From NCBI GenBank assembly GCA_020354155.1, contig CP070644.1, positions 2,176,267 through 2,199,548 on the forward strand: 23,282 nt of DNA, given 5' to 3'. Made by a program: the position numbers and the translations under genes. Below the pieces are notes generated by a model. The model was given only the letters and a program-made list of their open reading frames with translations, did not search any database and was not told where the DNA came from. This DNA is from Nitrospiraceae bacterium. GTDB lineage: Bacteria; Nitrospirota; Thermodesulfovibrionia; UBA6902. Position 1 is the first letter of the stretch; the number at the start of each line of letters is the position of its first letter. Shown here piece by piece: positions 1 to 8,097 of this stretch.

Positions 1-209
1 CAATTAAGCATTTTCAGTGCATAGGTACCCTGCACCTCTCCCTTACATAATGTCCCTGCGATTGCCCAGCATGCACGGCCACCGTTTTTACCACTGTGGA
101 TACCATCTGCCCGCTGTTCAGTTGTGGCAGGACAGACCCCCAGTTCATCAGCTTTGGCACCGCCAGGTTCTCTTCCACATTTTTTAAACTCCCAACAATT
201 AAGATGCAT
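1..209 (-). CDS. Two-CW domain protein (C-terminus cut by window edge)
   Basis: This is a short Cys/Trp-rich protein read from an ATG at 209, with an AGGAG Shine-Dalgarno at 219-223 about nine bases upstream. The visible 69 residues begin MHLNCWEFKKCGREPGG and later contain VCPA, GGRACWAIAGTLC and GEVQG. The CWEF-x-x-CGREPGG block followed by a second CWxxAGTxC block is the pattern of the small two-CW proteins. I recall these from Nitrospirota and Desulfobacterota, where they are usually free-standing or fused to sensor domains. The paired Cys residues suggest metal binding or a redox role, but no function is established. The reading frame is still open at base 1, so the C-terminus and any fused domain lie outside the window. 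The family call is fairly firm; the role is unknown. Confidence 0.8.
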   Translation of the reverse strand, partial: MHLNCWEFKKCGREPGGAKADELGVCPATTEQRADGIHSGKNGGRACWAIAGTLCKGEVQGTYALKMLN

Positions 210-579
210 TTTGTACCTCTCCTTTTAGAATTACCCTGATATGTGTAACTGATTTATCGGCAATGGCATGCAAAAACATTAGCACCATAACAATACTGGC
301 CTTAATGATTTCTTAATAAATATAGCTACTTAATGAAAAAATGCGGAATCATAGCCCTTATTATCAACAGAAGCGATCATTGCTTCTCCAAGGCCTGTAA
401 GACTCTTTGCAGTAATTGTCGGATATAGTTCCCATGGATCGAAGACAGCCTTTGTTGATCGCCATATCCCGGCAGCATGCATACCGGCAGTGCCCCTGCA
501 ACATCAAAGGTTTCACCGAAAAATTTTCTCCGCTTCTATTCCCTTTTTTTCAAAGGGGGAATCTGATATTCATAACCAC
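210..579. other. Gene-poor gap between purB and the two-CW gene
   Basis: No convincing gene lies here. A minus-strand frame at 330-482 could encode about 50 residues starting MHAAGIWRST, but it has no good ribosome binding site and I recognise no family, so it may be chance or a decayed gene. A small hairpin (AGAAGC-N7-GCTTCT) sits near 371-389, and a C-tract/G-tract palindrome at 538-562 follows the purB stop. The promoter of the two-CW gene should lie around 230-330, but I could not pick one with confidence. Confidence 0.4.
538..562. repeat. C-tract/G-tract palindrome downstream of purB
   Basis: ATTCCC and GGGAAT arms flank a T-run and an A-run, giving a stem that begins about 18 bases after the purB stop. 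It is not followed by a T tract on the minus strand, so it is not a classical intrinsic terminator. It resembles the element at 18637-18656 (CCCCC-TTTAAA-GGGGG). It may be a dispersed repeat that also protects the 3' end of the purB transcript. Confidence 0.4.
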
Positions 580-1872
580 TTATTTAAATACCCTTTTGAA
601 AATGTAATTGATATTTTGTGTGTAGAAGGTCATATCAAAGAGCTGGTTCAGTTCTTTCTCTGTGAGATACTTCATTATAAGCCTGTCCTTTTTCAACTGG
701 TCCTTAAAGGGCATCCTGTCCTGCCAGCTGGTCATTGCCCGCTTCTGCACAAGACTGTATGCCTTCTCTCTGCTCATACCTTTTTCCGTAAGCTTGAGCA
801 GTACCCGCTGGGAGCAGAACAGTCCATAGCTCCGGTTGATATTTTCCTTCATCTTCTCAGGATAAACCTGCAGGCCTTTGAGTATACCTGTAAGACGAAC
901 AAGCATATAATTGATGAGTATCGTACTGTCAGGAATGACCACCCGCTCTACAGAGGAATGGCTTATGTCACGTTCATGCCAGAGGGCAATATTCTCCATG
1001 GCAGCGAGTGCATTAGAGCGAACAACCCGCGCAAGGCCGCTCAGGTTTTCACTTCCCACGGGATTTCTCTTGTGAGGCATGGCCGAAGAACCTTTCTGCC
1101 CCTTTTCAAAGGGCTCTTCCGCTTCGAGCACTTCTGTGCGCTGCAGGTGACGGATTTCAACTGCCATTTTCTCTATGGACGCTGCTATGAGGGCGAGCGT
1201 GTTCATGTACTCTGCATGCCTGTCCCGCTGGATAACCTGCGTAGCAACAGGCGCAGGTTTGAGACCGAGTTTTTTGCAGACATAGGTTTCTATTGAAGGC
1301 GGCAGACTGGAGAAGGTGCCCACCGGCCCCGACAGCTGGCCATAGCTGATTGTGTCTCTGGCTGTTTTCATACGGGTAAGATTGCGGTCCATCTCTGCAT
1401 ACCAGACCGCGAAGGTGAGGCCAAAGGTGGTTGGTTCAGCATGGATGCCATGACTCCTTCCCATCTGCAGCACCATCTTGTACTTCATGGCATTGGCCTT
1501 CAGAATCTTCATCAATGCCTTGATGTCTCTGATGATAATGTCCGCAGCTTCACCCATGAGCACAGCCTGCGCAGTGTCAACGACATCAGAGGACGTCAGT
1601 CCTTTGTGCACAAAACGGGAATCTGGACCAATGTATTCTGCAACGGATGTCAAAAAGGCAATGACGTCATGCTTCACGGTCTTTTCTATTTTATCGATCT
1701 TTTTTACATTGAATCCTGCTTTTTTCTTTATCGCGGCAAGGCTCTTCTTTGGTATCTCTCCCCTCTGTGCCCATGCCTCGCAGGCGGCTATTTCAACATC
1801 AAGCCACTTCTGATACTTGTTCTCCGGCTCCCATATCTCTGCCATTTCAGGCCTTGAATATCGTGGTATCAA
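580..1872 (-). CDS. purB: Adenylosuccinate lyase
   Basis: PurB is the cytoplasmic homotetrameric lyase that releases fumarate from SAICAR in IMP synthesis and from adenylosuccinate in AMP synthesis. The 430-residue length is typical of the bacterial family. Visible motifs are TSSDVVDT (93-100), the catalytic-type His68 (KHDV) and His141 (GRSHGIHAEPTTFG), and the fumarase/lyase signature GSSAMPHKRNP (261-271), whose flexible loop carries the catalytic Ser. The start is a TTG at 1872. It is supported by AGGAGG five bases upstream and by the family N-terminus MIPRYSRPEM; the first ATG would drop these nine residues. It is the last gene of the minus-strand series, 53 bases after the phosphoesterase gene. 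Confidence 0.97.
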   Translation of the reverse strand: MIPRYSRPEMAEIWEPENKYQKWLDVEIAACEAWAQRGEIPKKSLAAIKKKAGFNVKKIDKIEKTVKHDVIAFLTSVAEYIGPDSRFVHKGLTSSDVVDTAQAVLMGEAADIIIRDIKALMKILKANAMKYKMVLQMGRSHGIHAEPTTFGLTFAVWYAEMDRNLTRMKTARDTISYGQLSGPVGTFSSLPPSIETYVCKKLGLKPAPVATQVIQRDRHAEYMNTLALIAASIEKMAVEIRHLQRTEVLEAEEPFEKGQKGSSAMPHKRNPVGSENLSGLARVVRSNALAAMENIALWHERDISHSSVERVVIPDSTILINYMLVRLTGILKGLQVYPEKMKENINRSYGLFCSQRVLLKLTEKGMSREKAYSLVQKRAMTSWQDRMPFKDQLKKDRLIMKYLTEKELNQLFDMTFYTQNINYIFKRVFK

Positions 1873-1925
1873 TAGAACCTCCTCACAAATAATAAATTAA
1901 AGATGAAAAAAGTAAAATCTTTATG

Positions 1926-2654
1926 TTATCTCCCTGCAGCCAGCCTGTTGATAAGGTATTCTGAAAGGCCGGCTTTTTTCATTTTTTTCTGAGTTACTAC
2001 TATATCATACGGAACCCGTTTTATCGTTATGGTATTTTCCCTGAATATGGCGTAGGCTGCATCAGGATTTCCGTCCCGCGGCTGGCCAACACTGCCGACG
2101 TTTACTAAATATCGTCCCCTGTCATTCAGGGTGACACGTTCAGGATGCAGGGTTATGCTGCCCTCCACTGACTGCTCTGCTATAAGCGGCCTGTGCGAGT
2201 GGCCTACAACGCATATTCTTTCCTGAAAAAACCGGAAGGCGGTAAAGGCGGTAAACTCGTTTGTAATATAATGCCAGTTTTCCGGTTCATAGGGGCTCGC
2301 ATGAACCAGCAGGAGGTTGCCTTCTGCCACTGACGCAATAAGGGGGAGTTCCTTGAGCACTGTTTTGTTGTGGTCAGTCAGGGTATCTGAGGTCCAGTTT
2401 AATGCCAACCGTGCATGGGGATTAAATGATGATATATCAGTCAGCCCAACAGCACCCCTGTCATGGTTACCGGCCAGAAGTATTCCTGCACTCGTATACA
2501 GCATTTCAATACAGAGATTCGGGTCAGGACCGTAGCCGACACAATCACCAAGGAAGAGCAGCTCATCGACATTTTCTTTTTCCCCGGCCTGGAGAACGGC
2601 ATTCAGTGCCTCAAGGTTGGCATGAACGTCAGAGATGATGGCATAAGAAGGCAT
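1926..2654 (-). CDS. Calcineurin-like metallophosphoesterase
   Basis: This is a 242-residue cytoplasmic two-metal phosphoesterase. The metal-binding motifs appear in the expected order: SDVHAN (8-13), GDCVGYGPDP (near 36-45), GNHD (near 62-65), VHASP, and GHSHRP, followed by a conserved NVGSVGQPRDG segment. This is the Metallophos_2 (YfcE-like) fold, and the GYGPDP/NVGSVGQPRDG pattern is common in proteins annotated simply as metallophosphoesterase. The substrate cannot be read from the sequence; phosphodiesters, dinucleoside polyphosphates and phosphoproteins are all known in the family. The start has a GGAGG about seven bases upstream, within the 23-base gap after nusB, so the two genes are probably cotranscribed. 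Confidence 0.9.
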   Translation of the reverse strand: MPSYAIISDVHANLEALNAVLQAGEKENVDELLFLGDCVGYGPDPNLCIEMLYTSAGILLAGNHDRGAVGLTDISSFNPHARLALNWTSDTLTDHNKTVLKELPLIASVAEGNLLLVHASPYEPENWHYITNEFTAFTAFRFFQERICVVGHSHRPLIAEQSVEGSITLHPERVTLNDRGRYLVNVGSVGQPRDGNPDAAYAIFRENTITIKRVPYDIVVTQKKMKKAGLSEYLINRLAAGR

Positions 2655-2677
2655 TCAGCAGCCTCCACACGAGCGGC

Positions 2678-3106
2678 TTATCTGTTATTATCCGGTGCTG
2701 CAGTTACAACCTGATTTGCAATTTTATCTAAAAGGCCGTTGATGAAAGGGGCCGAATCTTCCGTGGAATATTTCTTGGCAATCTCAAGGGCTTCATTAAT
2801 GACAACAGAGGAGGGGATGTCCGGACGGTAGAGAAGTTCACAGGTGGCAGCCCTGAGAATATTTCGGTCAATAGAGGCCATTCGTTTGATGGACCAGTGC
2901 TCTGCGGCTTTTTTGATTGTTTCATCTATGTGTTCGAGATTTGCGATGGTGGTTTTTACGATGGCGTGGGTAAAGTCTTTGACCTCCTGGTCTTCGTCGT
3001 TGTCTTCCCAGAACTCATGGAGAATTGATTCACTCAGTTTATTGCCGGCAAGTTCCAGTTGAAAGAGCAGCTGCAGGGCGTATTCTCGTGACCGTCGTCG
3101 TTTCAT
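2678..3106 (-). CDS. nusB: Transcription antitermination protein NusB
   Basis: NusB is the 142-residue, all-helical RNA-binding partner of NusE/S10 that binds boxA in rRNA leaders and supports antitermination. The sequence opens with the basic RRRSREYALQLLFQLE segment typical of the family. It contains the conserved DRNILRAATCELLY and PSSVVINEALEIAKKY blocks and ends with FINGLLDKIA. Length and motif order are normal. Its position directly after ribH is a very common bacterial arrangement (ribH-nusB). No clear Shine-Dalgarno precedes the ATG at 3106, and the 89-base gap upstream is occupied by a CAGAACACAG-type repeat, unlike the tight junctions elsewhere in this operon. Confidence 0.96.
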   Translation of the reverse strand: MKRRRSREYALQLLFQLELAGNKLSESILHEFWEDNDEDQEVKDFTHAIVKTTIANLEHIDETIKKAAEHWSIKRMASIDRNILRAATCELLYRPDIPSSVVINEALEIAKKYSTEDSAPFINGLLDKIANQVVTAAPDNNR

Positions 3107-3112
3107 AATATG

Positions 3113-3198
3113 CAGAACACAGACATCAGATCGCAGAGCACAGACGACTGATTCTCAAATAGGCAAGGTCTGTAATCTGTGTTCTGTGTTCTGTGTTC
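3113..3198. repeat. CAGAACACAG inverted repeat with 7-bp tandem array
   Basis: The ribH-nusB gap contains CAGAACACAGA at 3113-3123 and its exact reverse complement TCTGTGTTCTG at 3176-3186. The right arm runs into three perfect tandem copies of TGTGTTC (3178-3198). The last copy overlaps the ribH stop codon (3197-3199). Further CAGA and TCTG fragments lie between the arms. This could fold into a long imperfect hairpin in the mRNA between the two genes. Confidence 0.75.
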
Positions 3199-3658
3199 AT
3201 AGCTTCTTGAAGAGCTGGGCCATCTCGATTGCAACCATGGCACAGTCCCATCCCTTGTTTCCGCTCTTGGTGCCGGCCCTCTCAACAGCCTGCTCTATAG
3301 TATCTGTTGTTAATACGCCAAAGGCAATAGGAATTCCCGAATCAAGAGAAGCCTGCGCAATACCCTTGGATGCCTCGGCAGCAACATAGTCAAAATGAGG
3401 AGTTGCCCCGCGGATTATTGCACCCAGACAGATTACCGCATCGTGCTTCTTTTTTGATGCCACTTTCTTGGCTGCAAGGGGTATCTCAAAGGATCCCGGT
3501 ACTTTTATGATTTCTATGTTCTGCTCTGATGCGCCATGCCGCATGAGTGCATCAATTGCACCATCCATGAGTTTGCTGCAGATAAAATCGTTGAATCGGC
3601 TCACGATAACAGCAAACTTAAGCCCCTTTGCCTGAAGTTCTCCTTCAAATACTTTCAT
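3197..3658 (-). CDS. ribH: 6,7-dimethyl-8-ribityllumazine synthase
   Basis: RibH condenses 5-amino-6-ribitylamino-uracil with 3,4-dihydroxy-2-butanone 4-phosphate to give lumazine, the penultimate riboflavin step, usually as a pentamer or 60-mer capsid. Family motifs are VSRFN (ribityl-pyrimidine binding), VPGSFEIPLAAKK, CLGAIIRGATPHFDYV with the catalytic-type His, GIPIAFGVLTTDT and GNKGWDCA. I chose the ATG at 3658 (MKVFEGELQAKG, 153 residues). It has AGGAGG seven bases upstream and a family-typical N-terminus. The in-frame ATG at 3685 would add nine residues spanning that ribosome binding site and would overlap ribBA. It lies 23 bases after ribBA. Confidence 0.96.
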   Translation of the reverse strand: MKVFEGELQAKGLKFAVIVSRFNDFICSKLMDGAIDALMRHGASEQNIEIIKVPGSFEIPLAAKKVASKKKHDAVICLGAIIRGATPHFDYVAAEASKGIAQASLDSGIPIAFGVLTTDTIEQAVERAGTKSGNKGWDCAMVAIEMAQLFKKL

Positions 3659-3681
3659 GGACCCTCCTCCTGGTACACTGA

Positions 3682-4935
3682 TCATACATGCTTGAGCATA
3701 TGTCCCAGCTTTTCTTTTTTTATGGAAAGATATTTTATGTTTTTGTCATGGGGCTTGACTTCTATTGGCACCCTGCCCACAACACGAAGTCCGTACCCTT
3801 CAAGACCGACCAGCTTCTTCGGGTTGTTCGTAATTAATCGCATCTTGCGCACACCAAGATTCACCAGAATCTGGGCCCCTATTCCATACTCCCGCATATC
3901 AGCCTTGAAGCCAAGCTTTTCATTCGCCTCAACAGTGTCCAGCCCTTCATCCTGAAGTGCATAGGCCTTCAGTTTGTTAACAAGGCCGATGCCTCTCCCC
4001 TCCTGTCTCATGTATAACAGCACACCCCTGCCTTCTTTCCTGATCATCTTCATTGCCTTATGAAGCTGGTCCCCGCAGTCACACCGCTTTGAACCAAAGA
4101 CATCACCGGTCAGGCACTCTGAGTGGACTCTGACAAGGATCTCGTCATCAGAAGAAATATCTCCTTTGACAAGGGCGATATGCGTTGATTGATCTACCAT
4201 GTTGCCGAATACAATTGCTTCAAATTCTCCACCGCCCGTTGTCGGCAGTTTTGTCGTTGCCTGACGCTCCACAAGACATTCATTGCGCATCCTGTACTGA
4301 ATAAGGTCTTTGATCGTCACCATCTTCAGCCCGTGCTTTTTCGCAAAGGCAGCAAGCTGGGGAACACGGGCCATCGTGCCGTCATCGTTCATTATTTCAC
4401 AGATCACGCCTGCGGGATTCATGCCGGCAAGTCGCGCCAGATCGACTGAGCCCTCGGTCTGTCCGGCACGCTGCAGCACGCCACCGGGCTGCGCCCTGAG
4501 AGGAAAGATGTGTCCAGGCCGCGCAATGTCATCAGGTTTGGTCCTGGGGTTGATCGCTGTCTTAATGGTTTTTGCCCTGTCTGAGGCAGATATCCCCGTC
4601 GTCACACCTTTTTTCGCTTCTATTGAGACCGTAAAGGCTGTGCCGAAGCTTGATGTGTTCAGCTCTGACATCATGGGGAGCTGCAACTGTTCAACCTTCT
4701 CCGGCGTCAGCGAAAGACAGATAAGGCCTCTTCCGTGTTTTGCCATGAAATTAATGACCTGTGCTGTTACTTTCTCTGCAGCAATGGTCAGGTCCCCTTC
4801 ATTTTCCCTGTCTTCATCATCAACGAGGATCACCATCCTGCCGGCCTTCATGTCGTCAACGGCCTCTTCAATAGTATTAAATTTGTAGGTTCTGTTCTTC
4901 TTTGTTTTTTTCTTAACCGTCTTCTTTTTAGTCAT
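3682..4935 (-). CDS. ribBA: Bifunctional DHBP synthase / GTP cyclohydrolase II
   Basis: RibBA supplies both riboflavin precursors. The N-terminal domain (about 17-215) converts ribulose 5-phosphate to 3,4-dihydroxy-2-butanone 4-phosphate. The C-terminal domain (about 220-417) opens GTP. The first domain shows the metal-binding DDEDRENEGD (39-48) and RPGHIFPL. The second shows the zinc site C-x10-C-x-C (SECLTGDVFGSKRCDCG), then YMRQEGRGIGL and the TNNPKK motif. A Lys-rich tail of about 15 residues precedes the first domain. The start is taken as the ATG at 4935, overlapping the ribE stop by eight bases with AAGG eight bases upstream; a TTG at 4941 is the alternative. Both active sites look intact. 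Confidence 0.96.
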   Translation of the reverse strand: MTKKKTVKKKTKKNRTYKFNTIEEAVDDMKAGRMVILVDDEDRENEGDLTIAAEKVTAQVINFMAKHGRGLICLSLTPEKVEQLQLPMMSELNTSSFGTAFTVSIEAKKGVTTGISASDRAKTIKTAINPRTKPDDIARPGHIFPLRAQPGGVLQRAGQTEGSVDLARLAGMNPAGVICEIMNDDGTMARVPQLAAFAKKHGLKMVTIKDLIQYRMRNECLVERQATTKLPTTGGGEFEAIVFGNMVDQSTHIALVKGDISSDDEILVRVHSECLTGDVFGSKRCDCGDQLHKAMKMIRKEGRGVLLYMRQEGRGIGLVNKLKAYALQDEGLDTVEANEKLGFKADMREYGIGAQILVNLGVRKMRLITNNPKKLVGLEGYGLRVVGRVPIEVKPHDKNIKYLSIKKEKLGHMLKHV

Positions 4936-5566
4936 TAACAAAACCTTCTTCCCTGAGCACGTTCATGAGATTTGTATTCCTATCTTTTTTATCAAGCAGT
5001 TTTTCCACATATTTGCCGATAATATCAGTTTCAAGGTTGACCCTGTCTCCAACGCGCCTCTGCCCAATGTTTGTCGCAGTCAGCGTATGGGGAATAATAG
5101 CAACGCTGAATGACCTGTTGTCAAGATCAACCACGGTCAGGCTTATGCCGTCAATAGCAACAGAGCCTTTCTTCACAACATACCGCATTATATCCGGCGG
5201 AGCATCAACTGTATAAAAAGTATACTCCCCGACCTGCCTGATTTCTCTGACAGTACCGACATTATCGACATGCCCGGTAACAATATGGCCCCCTAAACGG
5301 TCGGCGAGCCTGAGTGCCCTTTCAAGGTTTACCCTGTGGCCGGCATGAAGCTCTCCCAGGTCTGTGCTGCGCATTGTCTCAGGTGAGACGTCAAAGGAAA
5401 TATTCCCGTCATGCTTCGTAACCGTGAGACAGACTCCGTTGACTGAAACACTGTCACCGAGAGATACTTCGAATTCTGCGAGGGGCTTGACTGAAAGGCG
5501 AATTCCTTTGCCTGCTTTTTCAAGAGCGGCAACACTTCCCTGTATTTCTACGAGACCGGTAAACAT
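4928..5566 (-). CDS. ribE: Riboflavin synthase, alpha-type
   Basis: RibE performs the dismutation of two lumazine molecules to riboflavin in the cytoplasm. The 212 residues form two tandem lumazine-binding barrels. The first starts MFTGLVEIQG and includes SVNGVCLTV; the second starts near HIVTGHVDNVG and includes SVAIDGISLTV. A helical C-terminal segment follows for trimerisation. The ATG at 5566 follows the lepB stop by only three bases, and its 3' end overlaps ribBA, so it is surely in the operon. No FMN riboswitch can fit upstream. ribD, needed to complete the pathway, is not in the window. Some nomenclatures call this gene ribC. Confidence 0.95.
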   Translation of the reverse strand: MFTGLVEIQGSVAALEKAGKGIRLSVKPLAEFEVSLGDSVSVNGVCLTVTKHDGNISFDVSPETMRSTDLGELHAGHRVNLERALRLADRLGGHIVTGHVDNVGTVREIRQVGEYTFYTVDAPPDIMRYVVKKGSVAIDGISLTVVDLDNRSFSVAIIPHTLTATNIGQRRVGDRVNLETDIIGKYVEKLLDKKDRNTNLMNVLREEGFVND

Positions 5567-5569
5567 CGT

Positions 5570-6295
5570 CTATTTAATCAGCTTGCCAAGCCGGTTCCAA
5601 CGCACCTTGTCAAGCAACTTTGCTTCACGGTCCCAGGACCAGTACATTATAAAGGCCTTACCCCTGACTTCTTGAATATCAACAATGCCCCAGAACCGGC
5701 TGTCATAGCTCTGGTCGCGGTTATCCCCCATGACAAAGAAACTTCTCCGGGGAACGACAAAGGGACCGAAGTTGTCCCGTGGAGAATTTGTGTCAAAATT
5801 CATATCCCTGTGGATGGCAAAAGGTTCATCTGCAAGCATATCATTGACATAGACCCTTTTATCCCTGATCTCGATCTTGTCTCCCCCAACACCAACAACC
5901 CGTTTTATAAAGTCCCGGCAATCATCGTGAAAGAGCTGAAAGGGATTTCCGCTGCTGAAGGCATTACTGACCCGATAGGAAATATTTGAGAGCGTACTGG
6001 TGCACTCCTTTTTTTCCCTGTTTTTGGGGAAAGAAAAGACAATGATATCGCCCTTTCTCGGAGGACTGAAGATTAAAAAACGGGTATCCGTAAAGGGTAT
6101 CTTGATGCCGTAGATAAACTTGTTGACAAGAATGTGATCACCGACAAGCAGGGTAGGAATCATTGAACCAGAGGGAATTTTAAATGCCTGGATAACAAAG
6201 GCCCTTATAACAAGTGCAAGGAGGACAGCGATGATTATCGCTTCCGTGTATTCACGAAACTTTGATTTATTGACGTTACTTTTTTTAGCAGCCAT
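5570..6295 (-). CDS. lepB: Signal peptidase I
   Basis: This is the membrane-anchored serine protease that removes signal peptides from exported proteins. An N-terminal hydrophobic anchor spans about 19-38. Next come the catalytic Ser44 in PSGSMIPTL and the general-base Lys131 in DFIKRVVG, and then GDNRDQSYDSRFWG, the usual family box. Its 241 residues make it slightly long. Between the FSFP strand (87-90) and DFIKR there is an insertion of roughly 30 residues holding the protein's only two cysteines, Cys98 and Cys126. These would face the periplasm and could form a disulfide. It starts five bases after the lepA stop and ends three bases before ribE, so it is translationally coupled to its neighbours. 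Confidence 0.95.
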   Translation of the reverse strand: MAAKKSNVNKSKFREYTEAIIIAVLLALVIRAFVIQAFKIPSGSMIPTLLVGDHILVNKFIYGIKIPFTDTRFLIFSPPRKGDIIVFSFPKNREKKECTSTLSNISYRVSNAFSSGNPFQLFHDDCRDFIKRVVGVGGDKIEIRDKRVYVNDMLADEPFAIHRDMNFDTNSPRDNFGPFVVPRRSFFVMGDNRDQSYDSRFWGIVDIQEVRGKAFIMYWSWDREAKLLDKVRWNRLGKLIK

Positions 6296-6300
6296 GTCTC

Positions 6301-8094
6301 TTATTTAACTTGCAGCACAGCGAGAAAGGCTTCCTGGGGAACTTCAACTCTGCCAACCTGTTTCATTCTCTTTTTGCCCTCTTTCTGTTTTTCAAGGAGC
6401 TTTCTCTTTCTCGTTACATCACCGCCGTAGCATTTGGCGATGACATTCTTGCGTATGGCCTTGATAGACTCCCGTGCAATAACCTTGTTTCCAATCGATG
6501 CCTGGATAACAACCTCGAAAAGCTGTCTGGGGATTACCTGTCGTAGTTTTTCCGCAATCTGACGGCCCTTGTAATATGCCCTTTCTTTATGCACAATCAT
6601 GGAAAGTGCATCAACGGGCTCTCCGTTCAGCAGGATGTCAAGTTTGATGAGCTTTGATCCCCGGTAACCAAGGAATTCATAGTCCATCGAAGCATACCCG
6701 CTCGAGGAAGACTTTAGTTTATCATAAAAATCCCACAAAATCTCATTCAGCGGGAATTCATAGGTAACCATAATCCTGTCTTTTCCTATATAGACGAAGT
6801 CCTTCTGCGCGCCCCGTTTCTCCTGGCAGAGCTCCAGTATGTTTCCTATGTACTTGGCTGGTACCAGAATCGTGGTTTTGACAAAGGGCTCTTCGATCTG
6901 ATCATATTTTTTCGGCAGTTTTGCAGGACTGTCTATAAAAATGGTATCCCCCTCCGTTACCAAAACCTTATAGACAACAGTGGGGGCGGTATTGACGAGA
7001 AGGAGTTTGAATTCTCTCTCCAGCCGTTCCCTTATGATCTCCATATGGAGAAGTCCGAGAAATCCACAGCGAAAACCAAAGCCGAGAGCAGATGAACTCT
7101 CAGGTTCAAAATTGAATGAAGAATCATTGAGCCTCAGTTTTTCAAGGGCGTCTTTTAGGTCCTCATACTGGTTTGTCTCTGTGGGATAGAGTCCGGAAAA
7201 GACCATTGGTTTTATATCCCTGTATCCGGGACAGGGTTCCTGAACGGGATTGTTCGCATCAGTGATGGTGTCTCCAACCTTTGTGTCACCCACGTTTCGG
7301 ATGCTGGCAGTTATATACCCTACCTCGCCGGCAGCGAGCGAGGTAACGGTTTTCTTAGAAGGAGTAAAAACACCGACCTCAAGCACTTCATAAATCTTTT
7401 GCGTTGCCATAAAGAGTATCTTTGAATTTTTTCTGACTTCTCCGTCAAATATCCTGACCAGGACAGTCACCCCCTGATAATTGTCAAACCATGAGTCAAA
7501 GATAAGGGCCTTCAGCGGGTTTTTCTTATCCCCCCTGGGTGGAGGGACTTTTGCAACGATTGCCTCAAGCACTTCCCTGACGCCGGTGCCCTCCTTGGCC
7601 GAAGTGAGAATAACGTCACTGCAGTCTATGCCGACGGTGTCTTCAATATCAGTCTTCACCCGCTCGGGCTCAGCACTGGGCAAGTCAATTTTATTAATAA
7701 CCGGAATAATTTCGAGATCATGTTCGACGGCAAGGTATGTATTTGCAAGTGTCTGCGCTTCCACACCCTGGGATGCATCGACAACAAGCAATGCTCCTTC
7801 ACAGGATGCAAGACTCCTTGAAACTTCATAGGAAAAATCAACGTGGCCGGGGGTATCGATGAGATTGAGGATATATGTTTTGCCGTCCATGGCCGTATAG
7901 TCAAGCCGCACAGCATGGGCCTTTATGGTAATGCCCCGCTCCTGTTCAAGATCCATTGTATCAAGCACCTGATTGGTCGTCATTTCCCGTTGCGTCAGGG
8001 CGCCGGTAATCTCCAGGATACGGTCTGCGATCGTGGATTTCCCGTGATCAATATGGGCAATGATGGAAAAATTTCTGATGTTGCTATCAGACAT
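6301..8094 (-). CDS. lepA: Elongation factor 4 (LepA), ribosome back-translocase GTPase
   Basis: LepA/EF4 is a translational GTPase that binds ribosomes, acting in initiation, biogenesis or back-translocation under stress. The 597-residue length matches the family. The GTPase motifs are AHIDHGKST (13-21), the switch region with EQERGITIKAHAVRL, DTPGHVDFSYEVSRS and NKIDLPSA. The LepA-specific C-terminal domain appears with SMIVHKERAYYKG, QAIR-type segments and CYGGDVTRKRKLLEKQKEGKKRM cut here to its core CYGGDVTRKRKLL. The ATG lies three bases after the ROK stop with no strong Shine-Dalgarno, which suggests translational coupling. The lepA-lepB adjacency is a widespread ancestral arrangement. 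Confidence 0.97.
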   Translation of the reverse strand: MSDSNIRNFSIIAHIDHGKSTIADRILEITGALTQREMTTNQVLDTMDLEQERGITIKAHAVRLDYTAMDGKTYILNLIDTPGHVDFSYEVSRSLASCEGALLVVDASQGVEAQTLANTYLAVEHDLEIIPVINKIDLPSAEPERVKTDIEDTVGIDCSDVILTSAKEGTGVREVLEAIVAKVPPPRGDKKNPLKALIFDSWFDNYQGVTVLVRIFDGEVRKNSKILFMATQKIYEVLEVGVFTPSKKTVTSLAAGEVGYITASIRNVGDTKVGDTITDANNPVQEPCPGYRDIKPMVFSGLYPTETNQYEDLKDALEKLRLNDSSFNFEPESSSALGFGFRCGFLGLLHMEIIRERLEREFKLLLVNTAPTVVYKVLVTEGDTIFIDSPAKLPKKYDQIEEPFVKTTILVPAKYIGNILELCQEKRGAQKDFVYIGKDRIMVTYEFPLNEILWDFYDKLKSSSSGYASMDYEFLGYRGSKLIKLDILLNGEPVDALSMIVHKERAYYKGRQIAEKLRQVIPRQLFEVVIQASIGNKVIARESIKAIRKNVIAKCYGGDVTRKRKLLEKQKEGKKRMKQVGRVEVPQEAFLAVLQVK

Positions 8095-8097
8095 GCT

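Noticed and set aside
330..482. Minus-strand 50-codon frame starting MHAAGIWRST between purB and the two-CW gene
   Set aside because: Codon use looks plausible, but there is no good ribosome site, no recognisable family and an unsupported start. It was kept only as a note in the gap description.
490..1296. Plus-strand open frame of 268 codons opposite purB
   Set aside because: It is antisense to a complete purB with intact signature motifs, has no ribosome binding site, and its translation resembles no family.
4310..4888. Plus-strand open frame of 192 codons opposite ribBA
   Set aside because: It is a shadow of the strongly conserved DHBP synthase domain, with Ser/Pro/Cys-rich composition typical of antisense frames.
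5567..5572. Possible FMN riboswitch before the riboflavin genes
   Set aside because: Only three bases separate lepB and ribE, and no RFN-type conserved blocks are seen before ribE, ribBA or ribH.
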